Shown piece after piece: positions 25,003-34,058 of a stretch of 64,000 bases of DNA. Source of the stretch: an uncultured Prevotellaceae bacterium (lineage in GTDB: Bacteria > Bacteroidota > Bacteroidia > Bacteroidales > Bacteroidaceae); the NCBI GenBank assembly GCA_946185485.1, contig CAMHJQ010000014.1, positions 21,498 to 85,497 of the forward strand, in the 5' to 3' direction. Under the pieces are notes generated by a model. The model made no database searches, had not been told where the DNA came from, and worked only from the letters and a program-made list of their open reading frames with translations. Position numbers and translations under genes: made by a program. Position 1 is the stretch's first letter; every line of letters starts with the position of its first letter.

Positions 25003-26825
25003 ATATTCTTTTTCAATTTCTGTTCGACGTAGTTAATAAATGCCTGATTGACCAACCGAATGCCGCCAGGCGTGGGGTAATGGCCCGTGAAGTACCAGTC
25101 GCCCGGGTGGTTGGGACATGCCTCATGCAGTCCCTCAATACTCTGGAACACCAGTTCGATGGGTGCCTGCATGTCGTTAGGACGCAACATCTCCACAATC
25201 TTCTGATTAATCTCGTCCACGGTGAAGGGCTCATAAATACGACGGACGTAGTTTTCATTGAACATTGAACAATGAACATTGAACATTGGCTGCGCACTGG
25301 AATGGTCAATGTTCAATGGTGAATGGTCAATGTTCAATGGTGAATGGTCAATGGCATTCTTGCAGGCAAGGTAGGTGTCGTTGACCAACTGCCATAGGCC
25401 GCGCTCCTCGATGAGCGCCATCGTGGCACGGAAGGCACAGAACTCCTCCAGGCGCGCCATGTCGATGCCGTAGTAGTCGGGGTAGCGAATCTGCGGAGAA
25501 CTGCTGACCATCACAATCTTCTTGGGGTGCAGACGGTCGAGAATCTTGAATATGCTCTCCTTCAACGTGGTGCCTCGGACGATGCTGTCGTCGATGATGA
25601 CGAGGTTGTCCTTGTAGGGTCTGAGTGAGCCGTAGCTGATGTCATAGACGTGGGCGGCGAGGTCGTTGCGCTCGCTGTTGTCGGCAATGAATGTGCGCAA
25701 CTTGATGTCTTTCCACACCACCTTCTCCGTGCGCACCTCGCCGTGCAACTTGCGGAAGCCGTCGGTCATGCCGTAGTAGGCCACCTCGGCGGTGTTGGGG
25801 ATATATGAGAATACCGTGTTGTCCACGTCGCCGTCGATAGCTTTGAGGATGGCGGGCGTCAGTTGTTCGCCCAGTCGCTTGCGCTCCTGATAGATGTCGC
25901 GGTCAGAGCCGCGGCTGAAATAGATGCGCTCGAAGCTGCATGCCGCCAACTGTTGGGCGGGCATCGTCTGTTCCAGTTTCATCTCGCCATTCTTGTGTAC
26001 GATGAGCGCCTGCCCCGGCAGTAGCTCGCTGATGTCCCCGGCCTGTAGGTCGAAGGTGGTCTGCAGCACGGGGCGCTCGCTGGCGAGGGCGATGATTTCG
26101 TCGTCGTGATAGTAGAACGCAGGGCGGATGCCCCATGGGTCGCGGACACTGAACATCTCGCCCGAGCCGGTCAGTCCGCACATCACGTAGCCGCCGTCGT
26201 AGTGTGTCATGGTCTTACGCAGCACGTTGGCCATTTCCACATGGTTGTCGATATAGTCGGTGATGGCGGTGCCCTCCAGTCCTTGTTCCTTGGCTTCTAC
26301 AAACAGCCGCTCTACCTCACGGTCCAGCCGGTGGCCCATCAGTTCGAGCGTGATGTAGGAGTCGCCGTAGACACGCGGACTCTGTCCTTGCGCAATCAAG
26401 AACTGAAAGACCTCGTCGATATTGGTCATGTTGAAGTTGCCGCATAGACAGAGGTTCTTGGCCCGCCAATTGTTGCGGCGCAGGAATGGATGCACAAACG
26501 TCAGACCACTCTTGCCTGTCGTCGAATAGCGTAGGTGTCCCATCAGCAGCTCACCTTTCATCTTCTCCGTCACGCGAGAGAAAATCTCCGTGATGGCATC
26601 CTTGCCCTCGGCCTTTTCGCGGAACATATATTCCGTGCCAGGCTCGTTATTCATGCTCACGGTGGCGATACCGGCACCCTCCTGCCCCCGGTTGTGCTGC
26701 TTCTCCATCATCAGATAGAGTTTATTGAACCCGTAGGCCCACGTGCCGTACTTCTTCTCGTAGTAGTCCAGCGGCTTCAACAGGCGAATCATCGCCACGC
26801 CACATTCATGCTTCAGCTCTTCCAT
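24999..26825 (-). CDS. purF: Amidophosphoribosyltransferase
   Basis: PurF-type enzyme, 608 aa, longer than the usual 470-500. The N-terminus MEELKHECGVAM has the nucleophile Cys at residue 8 behind a short propeptide, as in B. subtilis PurF; QHNRGQEGAGIATV follows. The phosphoribosyltransferase motif is LVIIDDSIVRGTTL. A 30-residue in-frame insertion made of IDHSPLN repeats comes from an AT-rich repeat about 75% into the protein. The C-terminus carries an extra family-specific segment (YFTGHYPTPGGIRLVNQAFI) also seen in Bacteroidota homologues. It is the second PurF homologue in the window. The gene lies between pyrG and carA, consistent with glutamine-dependent nucleotide synthesis. Confidence 0.83.
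   Translation of the reverse strand: MEELKHECGVAMIRLLKPLDYYEKKYGTWAYGFNKLYLMMEKQHNRGQEGAGIATVSMNNEPGTEYMFREKAEGKDAITEIFSRVTEKMKGELLMGHLRYSTTGKSGLTFVHPFLRRNNWRAKNLCLCGNFNMTNIDEVFQFLIAQGQSPRVYGDSYITLELMGHRLDREVERLFVEAKEQGLEGTAITDYIDNHVEMANVLRKTMTHYDGGYVMCGLTGSGEMFSVRDPWGIRPAFYYHDDEIIALASERPVLQTTFDLQAGDISELLPGQALIVHKNGEMKLEQTMPAQQLAACSFERIYFSRGSDRDIYQERKRLGEQLTPAILKAIDGDVDNTVFSYIPNTAEVAYYGMTDGFRKLHGEVRTEKVVWKDIKLRTFIADNSERNDLAAHVYDISYGSLRPYKDNLVIIDDSIVRGTTLKESIFKILDRLHPKKIVMVSSSPQIRYPDYYGIDMARLEEFCAFRATMALIEERGLWQLVNDTYLACKNAIDHSPLNIDHSPLNIDHSSAQPMFNVHCSMFNENYVRRIYEPFTVDEINQKIVEMLRPNDMQAPIELVFQSIEGLHEACPNHPGDWYFTGHYPTPGGIRLVNQAFINYVEQKLKKNI
25256..25354. repeat. AT-rich inverted repeat array (TTGAACATTG / CAATGTTCAA) inside purF
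   Basis: The left arm has four imperfect copies of CATTGAA; the right arm has repeats of GGTCAATGTTCAATGGTGAAT in inverse orientation. It codes in frame for the IDHSPLN insertion. Confidence 0.75.
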
Positions 26826-26828
26826 CGA

Positions 26829-26869
26829 TTGTCAATTTTCCATTATCAATTATCCATTATCCATTATCT
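26829..26869. repeat. AT-rich TCAATT/CCATTAT repeat between purF and pyrG
   Basis: Short direct repeats (CCATTATCAATT, ATCCATT) of the same type as the one inserted in gltD. It covers the end of pyrG and provides its stop codon. Confidence 0.55.
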
Positions 26870-28537
26870 TACGCACTCCTTAATGAACGACATGAACAGT
26901 GGATGCGGATGCAGCACCGTTGACGAATATTCGGGGTGGAACTGCGTGCCGATATACCAGCGCTTGTCGGGTATCTCGACGATTTCCACGAGGTTGGCGG
27001 CGGGGTTGATGCCCACGCACTTCATGCCCTTCGCTTCGTATTCTTCCTTGTATTTGTTGTTGAACTCATAGCGGTGGCGGTGGCGTTCGCTGATTAGAAG
27101 ACCCTCTCCCTGCCCCTCCCTGTGAGAGAGGGGAGCAGATAGTTTTGACTGCGTGTAGGCTTCAAACACTTTGCTGCCTTCTTTCAACTGACAATCGTAT
27201 GCGCCTAATCTCATCGTACCACCCATCTGCGTAATGTTTTTTTGTTCTTCCATGAGGTCGATAACATTTACAGGCTCTTGGTAACTACTCCCCTCCATAA
27301 CAGGGAGGGGCTGGGGGGTGGGTCTCATTTCGGCACTATTCGCATCCTTATAGCCCAGCACGTTGCGGGCAAACTCGATCACCATCATCTGCATACCTAA
27401 GCAGATGCCAAAGGTAGGAATGTCGTTGGTGCGGGTGTACTCAGCGGCGATGATCTTGCCTTCGATGCCACGTTGTCCGAAGCCCGGACAGATGATCACA
27501 CCTTGCATGCCGCTCAGCTTCTCGCCGATGTTTTGGACAGTAATATCCTCACTATTCACGAAATGCAACTTGGCTTTCACATCATTATATATACCTGCCA
27601 GGTTAAGACTCTCGCGGATGCTCTTGTAGGCATCCTGCAGGTTGTATTTGCCCACCAGTCCGATATTTACTTCTCGCTTGGCATTGCGCTGCTTGTCTAA
27701 AAAGTCGTGCCAGGGCTTCATCGCAGGCGTCTCTCCGACAGGTATTCCGATTTTCCGCATGATGGCCGAGTCAAGTCCCTGTTTCTGCATGCTCACAGGC
27801 ACCTCGTAGATGCTCGGCATGTCCTCGCTCTGCACCACACATTCCAGATCGACATTGCAGAACGAAGCCACCTTCATGCGCACGTGGTCATCAAGGTGGC
27901 GTTCCGTCCTAAGGACAAGAATATCCGGCTGGATACCCATGCCTTGTAACTCCTTCACGCTGTGCTGCGTGGGTTTCGTCTTCAGCTCTTCAGCCGCTTT
28001 CAGATAAGGCACATAGGTCAAGTGTACGCAGACGGCATCCCTGCCCAGTTGCCAGCGCAACTGTCGGATGGCTTCCATGAACGGTGCACTCTCGATGTCG
28101 CCGATGGTGCCGCCTACCTCGGTAATGACGAAGTCGAAGGGTGGGTCTTCCCTTAGCATACGTCTCTTAATCTCGTCGGTGATGTGTGGCACCACCTGGA
28201 TGGTCTTGCCCAAGTAGTCGCCACGGCGTTCACGGTCGATAACGGTCTTGTAGATACGACCTGTTGTTATAGAGTTGTTTCGTGTTGTATGTATGCCTGT
28301 AAAGCGCTCGTAGTGCCCCAGGTCGAGGTCGGTCTCGAAACCGTCCTCCGTCACGTAGCACTCGCCGTGCTCGTAGGGGTTCAGCGTGCCCGGGTCGATA
28401 TTAATGTAGGGGTCGAACTTCTGGATGGTGACTTTGTAGCCGCGTGCCTGCAGCAGTTTGCCGATGGAGGCTGAAATAATGCCCTTTCCCAATGAGGAAA
28501 CGACACCGCCCGTGACGAAAATGTACTTTGTATCCAT
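26864..28537 (-). CDS. pyrG: CTP synthase
   Basis: Aminates UTP to CTP using glutamine. 557 aa. Synthetase domain: FVTGGVVSSLGKGI at the N-terminus, DPYINIDPGTLNPYEHGE, EVGGTIGDIES and KTKPTQHSV. Glutamine amidotransferase domain: FGICLGMQMMVIEFARNV with the nucleophile Cys, and the late ISERHRHRYEFNN and TQFHPEY. Two in-frame palindromic insertions ([13 protein letters not shown] and APLSHREGQGEG) lie on either side of the conserved NVIDLMEEQKNI...GAYDC segment. First gene of the pyrG-purF-carA-carB-asnB run. Confidence 0.93.
   Translation of the reverse strand: MDTKYIFVTGGVVSSLGKGIISASIGKLLQARGYKVTIQKFDPYINIDPGTLNPYEHGECYVTEDGFETDLDLGHYERFTGIHTTRNNSITTGRIYKTVIDRERRGDYLGKTIQVVPHITDEIKRRMLREDPPFDFVITEVGGTIGDIESAPFMEAIRQLRWQLGRDAVCVHLTYVPYLKAAEELKTKPTQHSVKELQGMGIQPDILVLRTERHLDDHVRMKVASFCNVDLECVVQSEDMPSIYEVPVSMQKQGLDSAIMRKIGIPVGETPAMKPWHDFLDKQRNAKREVNIGLVGKYNLQDAYKSIRESLNLAGIYNDVKAKLHFVNSEDITVQNIGEKLSGMQGVIICPGFGQRGIEGKIIAAEYTRTNDIPTFGICLGMQMMVIEFARNVLGYKDANSAEMRPTPQPLPVMEGSSYQEPVNVIDLMEEQKNITQMGGTMRLGAYDCQLKEGSKVFEAYTQSKLSAPLSHREGQGEGLLISERHRHRYEFNNKYKEEYEAKGMKCVGINPAANLVEIVEIPDKRWYIGTQFHPEYSSTVLHPHPLFMSFIKECVR
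27100..27142 (+). repeat. Palindromic GC-rich element inside pyrG, forward copy
   Basis: About 43 bp: GACCCTCTCCCTG, then CCCCTC/GAGGGG stem, then AGCAG. Translated on the gene strand as PLSHREGQGEG. Partner of the inverse copy about 140 bp away. Confidence 0.8.
27280..27323 (-). repeat. Palindromic GC-rich element inside pyrG, inverse copy
   Basis: Same element in the opposite orientation with CCCCTCC/GGAGGGG stem; translated on the gene strand as [13 protein letters not shown]. Confidence 0.8.
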
Positions 28538-28562
28538 AAAAACAAATGTATTTTATGGACTG

Positions 28563-28570
28563 CAAAATTA
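28563..28570 (-). promoter_or_regulatory. -7 box of pyrG
   Basis: TAATTTTG on the minus strand, 26 bp before the pyrG ATG. Confidence 0.5.
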
Positions 28571-28727
28571 CTACATTTTGAATAAATACCCTTTATTTTG
28601 CTTTCTTTTTGATTGTTAATTTTCTTGCTTGCTTACAGTTTGTAAATTATTTGAAGATGTTTCCTTTCGTTATGCTAACTATTTGCCCTAAAAACTTGTC
28701 ATTTCGTTACAAATCGTCAAAAGCTAC

Positions 28728-28769
28728 AAAAAAAGTTCCCCTCTTCCGTGTCAGATCGGAAGAGGGGAC
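28728..28769 (-). terminator. Rho-independent terminator of the glnK-amt-OMP unit
   Basis: GTCCCCTCTTCCG / CGGAAGAGGGGAAC stem with an 8-nt loop, followed on the minus strand by a run of seven T. Confidence 0.85.
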
Positions 28770-28790
28770 TCATGCCTGGTTTTGGATAAT

Positions 28791-29498
28791 TTATGGATGC
28801 AGCGTGAAACCTAAAACCAGGTAGGCTTTTTGTGAACAAGGATTGGCAGATATTTCTGCGAAGACTGGAATGGAGAACGAGTCTGTCACCTTGATATCCT
28901 TTGTGGCTTTCAGCGCGAGGTTGGTGACAGCGAAGCCATTCGTATCATAAAAGTCCGTGGCGAAGGGGACGGCGCCGGCCGTAGCAGTCCAGTCAACTGT
29001 AGCGAGTTTGAATGGGACAACTACCTCTGCGTAACTGCTGTAAGCCCGCTTGCCGTCCTTGTTCACTCCGTCGTTACCAGCGAAGTTGGTGTACCATTGC
29101 AGGCTGGCCACCCCGAAGTCGTAACCGATGTTGGCCTCAAATACGTGGTTGGTGCCGTGGGCATCATACTTGAAATAGCGGTTCTCGGGGTCAAGACCAG
29201 CATTAAACCAGTAGTCAGTGATACTGATATTGAATCCGCCGATCGTATAGGCCAGCGTCAGGTCAAATTCTTTGGTGTCGTCAGGGGTGGTCAATCCCAC
29301 GCTGCCCCAGGCTGACAATGACAGTCCCTTATATCCAACACCCAGTGTTGGCTGAAGCGACACATTGCCTAAATCCTGGCCACGCCAGATGTAACTACTC
29401 ACGATGTCACCACTAATCGTCGTCTCAATCTCATCCTGTGCCTCAATGGCAGTTGCCCCACAGAACATCATCAATCCTAAAACAAATATCTTTTTCAT
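28791..29498 (-). CDS. Outer membrane beta-barrel protein (TIGR02001/Gcw_chp-like) linked to amt
   Basis: 235 aa. Signal peptide MKKIFVLGLMMFCGATAIEAQ, then a barrel starting TTISGDIVSSYIWRGQDLGNVSLQPTLG, with regularly spaced amphipathic strands and an aromatic end. The opening SSYIWRG resembles the TIGR02001/Gcw_chp family. It lies 49 bp downstream of amt on the same strand and shares the terminator, so it probably serves nitrogen uptake, perhaps as a pore for ammonium or a nitrogen compound. That role is inferred from position only. Confidence 0.75.
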   Translation of the reverse strand: MKKIFVLGLMMFCGATAIEAQDEIETTISGDIVSSYIWRGQDLGNVSLQPTLGVGYKGLSLSAWGSVGLTTPDDTKEFDLTLAYTIGGFNISITDYWFNAGLDPENRYFKYDAHGTNHVFEANIGYDFGVASLQWYTNFAGNDGVNKDGKRAYSSYAEVVVPFKLATVDWTATAGAVPFATDFYDTNGFAVTNLALKATKDIKVTDSFSIPVFAEISANPCSQKAYLVLGFTLHP

Positions 29499-29547
29499 AC
29501 TCTTTTCTTTCAAATACAACATATCCTTTTCTTCTTTATATTACCCT

Positions 29548-30795
29548 TTAGTTGTAGCAAGCCTCGCCGTGTTCATAGATGTCGAGACCTTCTTCCTCTA
29601 TACGTTTATCAACGCGCAAACCGTGCAAATATTTTATTCCATAGAACAAAACCACACCACAGGCAGCTGCCCAGAGGTCGATGACCAGGATGCCGAAGCA
29701 CTCAGCGCCAAAGAAACCCCAACCACCACCATAGAAAGCTCCATTCGTAGTAGACAACAGACCCGTCATCAGCGTGCCGAGGATGCCGCACACACCGTGT
29801 ACTGAGCTGGCACCAACGGGGTCGTCGATGTGCAACACATGGTCGATGAACTCAATGGCGAATACAAGCACTATACCACAAACCAGACCGATGATTACGG
29901 CACCGATGGGCGATACGAGGTCACATCCGGCGGTGATACCTACCAAACCTGCCAGCACGCCGTTCAGGGTCAGAGAGAGTGAAGGCTTGCCGTACTTCAG
30001 CCAGGTGATGAACATCGTAGCCACACCGCCTGCAGCAGCAGCGAGGTTGGTGGTCAGGAAAACGTGCGAGATAGCAATGCGGTTTACCTCACCACTGGCA
30101 GCCAACTGAGAACCAGGGTTGAAGCCAAACCAGCCTAACCAGAGGATGAAGACACCCAGGGCTGCCATCGTTAGGTTGTGACCAGGAATAGCACGGCTCT
30201 TGCCGTCCTTGCCATACTTGCCGATGCGGGGACCAAGGGCCATCGCGCCAATCAGAGCCAGCACACCACCCACACTATGCACAATGGCAGAGCCTGCAAA
30301 ATCGTGGAACACATCGCCAAAGGTCGACATCATAAAGCTGTCGGCAGCATCGTTGCACAGCCAGCCGCCGCCCCACGTCCAGTGCCCCTCTATTGGGTAG
30401 ATGAATAGCGAGATGACAGCACTATAGATAAGGTACATTGAGAACTTGGTACGTTCGGCCATAGCACCGCTCACGATGGTGGCAGAGGTGGCACAGAACA
30501 CCGTCTCGAATATCAAGAAACCCTCTACGGGCAGGTCGCCGCCGTAGAAACTCAGGTCGCTCCAGTTGGGAGCACCTATGAATCCTGCACCCTCAGAGCC
30601 AAACATAAAGCCGAAGCCCAGGAAGAAGAACAGTAACGAGCCGAACATGAAGTCGACGAAGTTCTTCATCAGGATGTTTGCCGTGTTCTTACCGCGTGTA
30701 AAACCAGCCTCACACAGCGCAAAGCCCGGCTGCATCCAGAAAACCAACATGGCTGCCAATAGCATCCATACAGTATCAAGTGATAAGTTATCCAT
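29548..30795 (-). CDS. amt: Ammonium transporter
   Basis: 415 aa polytopic inner membrane Amt/Rh channel with about 11 transmembrane helices. Family landmarks: MQPGFALCEAGFTRGKNTANILMKN near the N-terminus, FVDFMFGSLLFFFLGFGFMFG, PIEGHWTWGGGWL, the pore-lining first His in FAGSAIVHSVGG, GWFGFNPGS and a second pore His in DDPVGASSVHGVCG. The C-terminal tail binds PII proteins in relatives, and a PII gene lies directly upstream. There is no cleaved signal peptide. Confidence 0.93.
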   Translation of the reverse strand: MDNLSLDTVWMLLAAMLVFWMQPGFALCEAGFTRGKNTANILMKNFVDFMFGSLLFFFLGFGFMFGSEGAGFIGAPNWSDLSFYGGDLPVEGFLIFETVFCATSATIVSGAMAERTKFSMYLIYSAVISLFIYPIEGHWTWGGGWLCNDAADSFMMSTFGDVFHDFAGSAIVHSVGGVLALIGAMALGPRIGKYGKDGKSRAIPGHNLTMAALGVFILWLGWFGFNPGSQLAASGEVNRIAISHVFLTTNLAAAAGGVATMFITWLKYGKPSLSLTLNGVLAGLVGITAGCDLVSPIGAVIIGLVCGIVLVFAIEFIDHVLHIDDPVGASSVHGVCGILGTLMTGLLSTTNGAFYGGGWGFFGAECFGILVIDLWAAACGVVLFYGIKYLHGLRVDKRIEEEGLDIYEHGEACYN

Positions 30796-30803
30796 AATCT
30801 AAA

Positions 30804-30840
30804 GCCTCCCCCTAACCCCCTCTAAAGGGAGGGGGAACCC
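30804..30840 (+). repeat. Palindromic GC-rich element in the glnK-amt spacer, forward copy
   Basis: GCCTCCCCCTAACCCCCTC then AAAGGGAGGGGG. It faces an inverse copy 45 bp away, so the spacer RNA can fold into a long stem between the two genes. Confidence 0.75.
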
Positions 30841-30884
30841 GAACGGAGACACGGGGTTTGTTGTTATGTGTTTTTGTGTTTATT

Positions 30885-30918
30885 CTCTCCCTCCCTTTGG
30901 AGGGGGTGGGTAGAGGCT
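30885..30918 (-). repeat. Palindromic GC-rich element in the glnK-amt spacer, inverse copy
   Basis: Inverse of the neighbouring element (CTCCCTCCCTTTGGAGGGGG), ending at the glnK stop codon. Confidence 0.75.
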
Positions 30919-31266
30919 CTACTTCTTGTCTCTCAGTACGGTGTCTCCGTGTTCACCTGTGCGGATGCTCCAGGTGTCGATCATGTCGCTCACAAAGATG
31001 CGGCCGTCGCCTACCTCACCCGTATGTGCTACCTGGAGAATCACCTTCACCGTCGGTTCCACCAGTGGATCGCGGCAGACGATGGTCAGTGCCACACGCT
31101 CTATCACGTCCGTCGAGTACTGCACACCGCGGTATATCCTCTCCTGTCGGCTTTGTCCGATGCCATGCACGTTGTGGTACTCAAACCAGTCGATGTCCGA
31201 TGAGAGCAAAGCTTCCTTCACATCCTCGAACTTCGTCTTGCGGATAATTGCTTCAATCTTTTTCAT
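30919..31266 (-). CDS. glnK: PII nitrogen regulatory protein
   Basis: 115 aa trimeric signal protein that reports 2-oxoglutarate and ATP/ADP to Amt. Starts MKKIEAIIRKTKFEDVKEAL. The T-loop reads GIGQSRQERIYRGVQY and has a Tyr at the uridylylation-like position. The C-terminal signature DGRIFVSDMIDTWSIRTGEHGD is complete. It is the first gene of the glnK-amt-OMP unit, 123 bp upstream of amt, and probably gates the transporter. Confidence 0.92.
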   Translation of the reverse strand: MKKIEAIIRKTKFEDVKEALLSSDIDWFEYHNVHGIGQSRQERIYRGVQYSTDVIERVALTIVCRDPLVEPTVKVILQVAHTGEVGDGRIFVSDMIDTWSIRTGEHGDTVLRDKK

Positions 31267-31591
31267 ACCTTTTTACCTTATTAATTAATACTTACCCGTT
31301 TCATTCGGGCTAACACTTTGTTGTTTTACGGTGCAAAGTTACGACAAATTGCTGTATATTCAATCACTTTTCTTTCAATTTGATTGTTAAAACTACAATC
31401 TTCTTTCAAAGTGTAAAGTGTTTCGTTGTATTCCATTCCACTTTGCTTGCCTTTTGCCTTCTAATCCTGCCTTTTTGTTGCAAACTGTCAGTTCTTACAA
31501 GTGTGTGTTCGAACACACACCATTGCTGACATAAAAAAACGCGAAGCCGGTTGCAGCTTCGCGGAATTCATGATTGGAAAATGGTGACTCG
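31267..31591. other. Intergenic region between glnK and dapL
   Basis: Carries the glnK -7 box TAACTTTG (minus strand, 31334-31341) and the dapL terminator. The remaining AT-rich part shows no gene. Confidence 0.5.
31531..31562 (-). terminator. Rho-independent terminator of dapF-dapL
   Basis: CGCGAAGC / GCTTCGCG stem with an 8-nt loop, followed by seven T on the minus strand. Confidence 0.85.
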
Positions 31592-32827
31592 TCACACTTT
31601 ACTCCACTTCTCGATGCGGTCAAGAGCTTCTTCTGTCTTTTCGTGACTGTTGAAGGCGGTGAAGCGCACATACCCTTCGCCGCTGGGACCGAAGCCGACG
31701 CCTGGCGTACAGACCACATTGGCACCGTAGAGCAGGGCCTCGAAGAATGGCCACGACCCCATGCTGTCGGGTGTGCGCATCCAGATGTATGGGGCATTTT
31801 CGCCACCATATACTTCGTAGCCTAAGGCACGAAGACGGTTGAGCATCCTCTGGGCATTGTCCATGTAGTAGTCGATGGTGGCTTGAATCTGCTGCTTGCC
31901 CTCAGGCGAGTAGATTGCCTCGGCAGCACGCTGCGAGATATAGCTCGTGCCGTTGAACTTCGTGCACTGACGGCGCAGCCACAACTGGTTCAGTGGGATG
32001 CGTTCGCCCTCGAAGGTGGAGACGGTCACGTCTTTCGGTACAATGGTGTAGCCGCAGCGCACACCAGTAAATCCAGCTGTCTTCGAGAACGAGTGGAACT
32101 CAACAGCGCACTTCCTCGCACCACGAATCTCGTAAATGGAGTGGGGGATTTCCGGGTCGCGGATGTAGGCCTGATAGGCGGCGTCGTAGAGTATCAGCGC
32201 GTCGTTCTTCAGCGCGTAGTTCACCCACTTGCGCAGCTCCTGTTTGGTAATCACCGTACCTGTCGGGTTGTTAGGATAGCAGAGGTAGATGACGTCGACG
32301 GGCCGGCCTTTCGGCAATTCTGGAATGAAACCGTTTTCGGCGGTGGTGGGCAGATAGCGCACGTTGGTCCAACGGCCGTCGCGGAAGGAGCCGCAGCGGC
32401 CTATCATGACGTTGGAGTCGATGTAGACGGGATAAATCGGGTCGGTGACACCGATGAAGTTGTCCCAGTGCAGCAGTTCCTGGAAGTTACCCGTATCACT
32501 CTTCGCCCCGTCATTAATAAATACCTCGTCGGTACTGAGGTGTATGCCACGTGGCAGAAAGTCGTTCTTCAAGATGGCTTCTCGAAGGAAATCGTAGCCC
32601 TGCTCGGGGCCATAGCCACGGAAACCCTTGATGGTGCCCATCTCGTGGGCGGCCTTATGCATGGCCTCCACAACGGCGGGGGCCAACGGTTGCGTCACAT
32701 CACCGATGCCCAGCGAGATGACGTCAGCCTTGGGGTGCATCACTTTGAATGCGTTCACCTTCTTGGCGATGTCGGCAAACAAATAATTGTTCTGAAGGTT
32801 CAGGAAATGAATGTTTACTAATGCCAT
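31592..32827 (-). CDS. dapL: LL-diaminopimelate aminotransferase
   Basis: Converts tetrahydrodipicolinate directly to LL-diaminopimelate, the short route to lysine and peptidoglycan used by Bacteroidota and Chlamydiae. 411 aa, the usual DapL length. Typical stretches: [63 protein letters not shown], and the PLP lysine in [18 protein letters not shown]. Its start overlaps the end of dapF by 10 bp, so the two consecutive pathway steps are translationally linked. Confidence 0.94.
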   Translation of the reverse strand: MALVNIHFLNLQNNYLFADIAKKVNAFKVMHPKADVISLGIGDVTQPLAPAVVEAMHKAAHEMGTIKGFRGYGPEQGYDFLREAILKNDFLPRGIHLSTDEVFINDGAKSDTGNFQELLHWDNFIGVTDPIYPVYIDSNVMIGRCGSFRDGRWTNVRYLPTTAENGFIPELPKGRPVDVIYLCYPNNPTGTVITKQELRKWVNYALKNDALILYDAAYQAYIRDPEIPHSIYEIRGARKCAVEFHSFSKTAGFTGVRCGYTIVPKDVTVSTFEGERIPLNQLWLRRQCTKFNGTSYISQRAAEAIYSPEGKQQIQATIDYYMDNAQRMLNRLRALGYEVYGGENAPYIWMRTPDSMGSWPFFEALLYGANVVCTPGVGFGPSGEGYVRFTAFNSHEKTEEALDRIEKWSKV

Positions 32828-33759
32828 ATTGTGATTTTGTTTATTCTTTCTTCCTTTTTTATTTCTAGGGCGAAGCCCGCATCAATCTCGCCGTCGAAGA
32901 CAAACTCAGCGGGCCCCGTCATGTAGACGTGGTTGTCGCTCTCGCGCCACTCAATGCTGAGTGTGCCGCCGTCCATGACGATTTGCGACTTGCGTCCGGC
33001 CTTGCCAGTCAGTGCAGCAGCGACGGCAGTCGCGCAGGCACCAGTTCCGCATGCCTGGGTGATGCCGCTGCCCCGTTCCCATACGCGAGTGCGGATAGTT
33101 CCGTCGTTTTCTATACGGGCAAACTCGATATTGCAGCGTTGTGGAAAAGCAGGATGATATTCTAACATGCGTCCTGTCTCACCTACCAGATCCACATTGT
33201 CCGTAAAAATGACATAGTGGGGATTGCCCATCGAGACGAAAAGAGCAGACCCACCCCCCTGCCCCTCCCTGTAATGGAGGGAAGCAGACAGACTTCTCGC
33301 GAGAGTGGGATTGAAAAGGATTTCGTCTTCGAAGACAGGCTCACCCATATCCACTGTTACGTATTCAACTATGTCGTTGACAATGTGCAGATGAAGAATC
33401 TTGATACCCGATAAAGTCAGCAGGCGGATCTCGGTCTCTTGGTATCCATTCCCCTCCTTCACAGGGAGGGGCCAGGGGTGGGTCCTCCTCTCATAGAGAT
33501 ACTTTCCAATACACCTCGACGCGTTGCCGCACATCATGGCCTCTGAGCCGTCTGCATTGAAGATGCGCATGGAGAAATCGGCTTCAGGTACAGGAGATAA
33601 ACCAATCAGCACCAGCCCGTCAGAGCCAATGCCCTTATGGCGGTCGCTCCATCTGATGGCCGCCTCCTGTGGGTCGGGTACCGACTGCTCCATCGTATTA
33701 ATATAGATGTAGTCGTTTCCGCAACCATGCATTTTCGTAAATGTAATCTTCTGTGCCAT
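32818..33759 (-). CDS. dapF: Diaminopimelate epimerase
   Basis: Interconverts LL- and meso-diaminopimelate. About 313 aa, longer than the usual 270-280 because of two in-frame palindromic insertions ([13 protein letters not shown] and [12 protein letters not shown]) that bracket the conserved [10 protein letters not shown] segment. The two catalytic Cys are in [13 protein letters not shown] and [14 protein letters not shown]. The start [20 protein letters not shown] is the standard one; the open frame continues upstream without homology. Operon with dapL. Confidence 0.93.
   Translation of the reverse strand: MAQKITFTKMHGCGNDYIYINTMEQSVPDPQEAAIRWSDRHKGIGSDGLVLIGLSPVPEADFSMRIFNADGSEAMMCGNASRCIGKYLYERRTHPWPLPVKEGNGYQETEIRLLTLSGIKILHLHIVNDIVEYVTVDMGEPVFEDEILFNPTLARSLSASLHYREGQGGGSALFVSMGNPHYVIFTDNVDLVGETGRMLEYHPAFPQRCNIEFARIENDGTIRTRVWERGSGITQACGTGACATAVAAALTGKAGRKSQIVMDGGTLSIEWRESDNHVYMTGPAEFVFDGEIDAGFALEIKKEERINKITIWH
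33248..33289 (+). repeat. Palindromic GC-rich element inside dapF, forward copy
   Basis: GACCCACCCCCCTGCCCCTC...GGAGGGAAGCAG; translated as [12 protein letters not shown] on the gene strand. Confidence 0.8.
33441..33484 (-). repeat. Palindromic GC-rich element inside dapF, inverse copy
   Basis: Inverse copy with CCCCTCC...GGAGGGG-type stem; translated as [13 protein letters not shown]. About 150 bp from its partner. Confidence 0.8.
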
Positions 33760-34036
33760 ATTGTAATGCTTTTGTGTTGCCTTGCTATCTTTTTGTCGCA
33801 AATTCGGCGCAAAGGTAATCAAAAAGTTAAAGTCCACAAAGAAAAGCCCCCGTTTTGTTCGTTGGAAAAATGAAACAACTGTCATTTTGTAAACCATTCT
33901 ACGACATGCCCTACCATTTCATTGACACCTTGATATGATATTCCTCACTTTCCTTGCAAAATGTCACTCTGTCGGGAATAAGGCAAATTAGGATTATTTA
34001 ACTTGCAAAGGACATGGTATTACTGAAAAATATTGC

Positions 34037-34044
34037 TACCTTTG
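34037..34044 (+). promoter_or_regulatory. -7 box of the flavo-diiron protein gene
   Basis: TACCTTTG, 15 bp before the chosen ATG; it rules out the longer upstream frame. Confidence 0.55.
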
Positions 34045-34058
34045 CAAAAATTAAAACA

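Noticed and set aside
28735..28769. A 12-base match to a common sequencing adapter (AGATCGGAAGAG) near a possible contig join
   Set aside because: The match is the right arm of a perfect terminator stem whose left arm is complementary, followed by the expected T run, and gene context continues normally on both sides.
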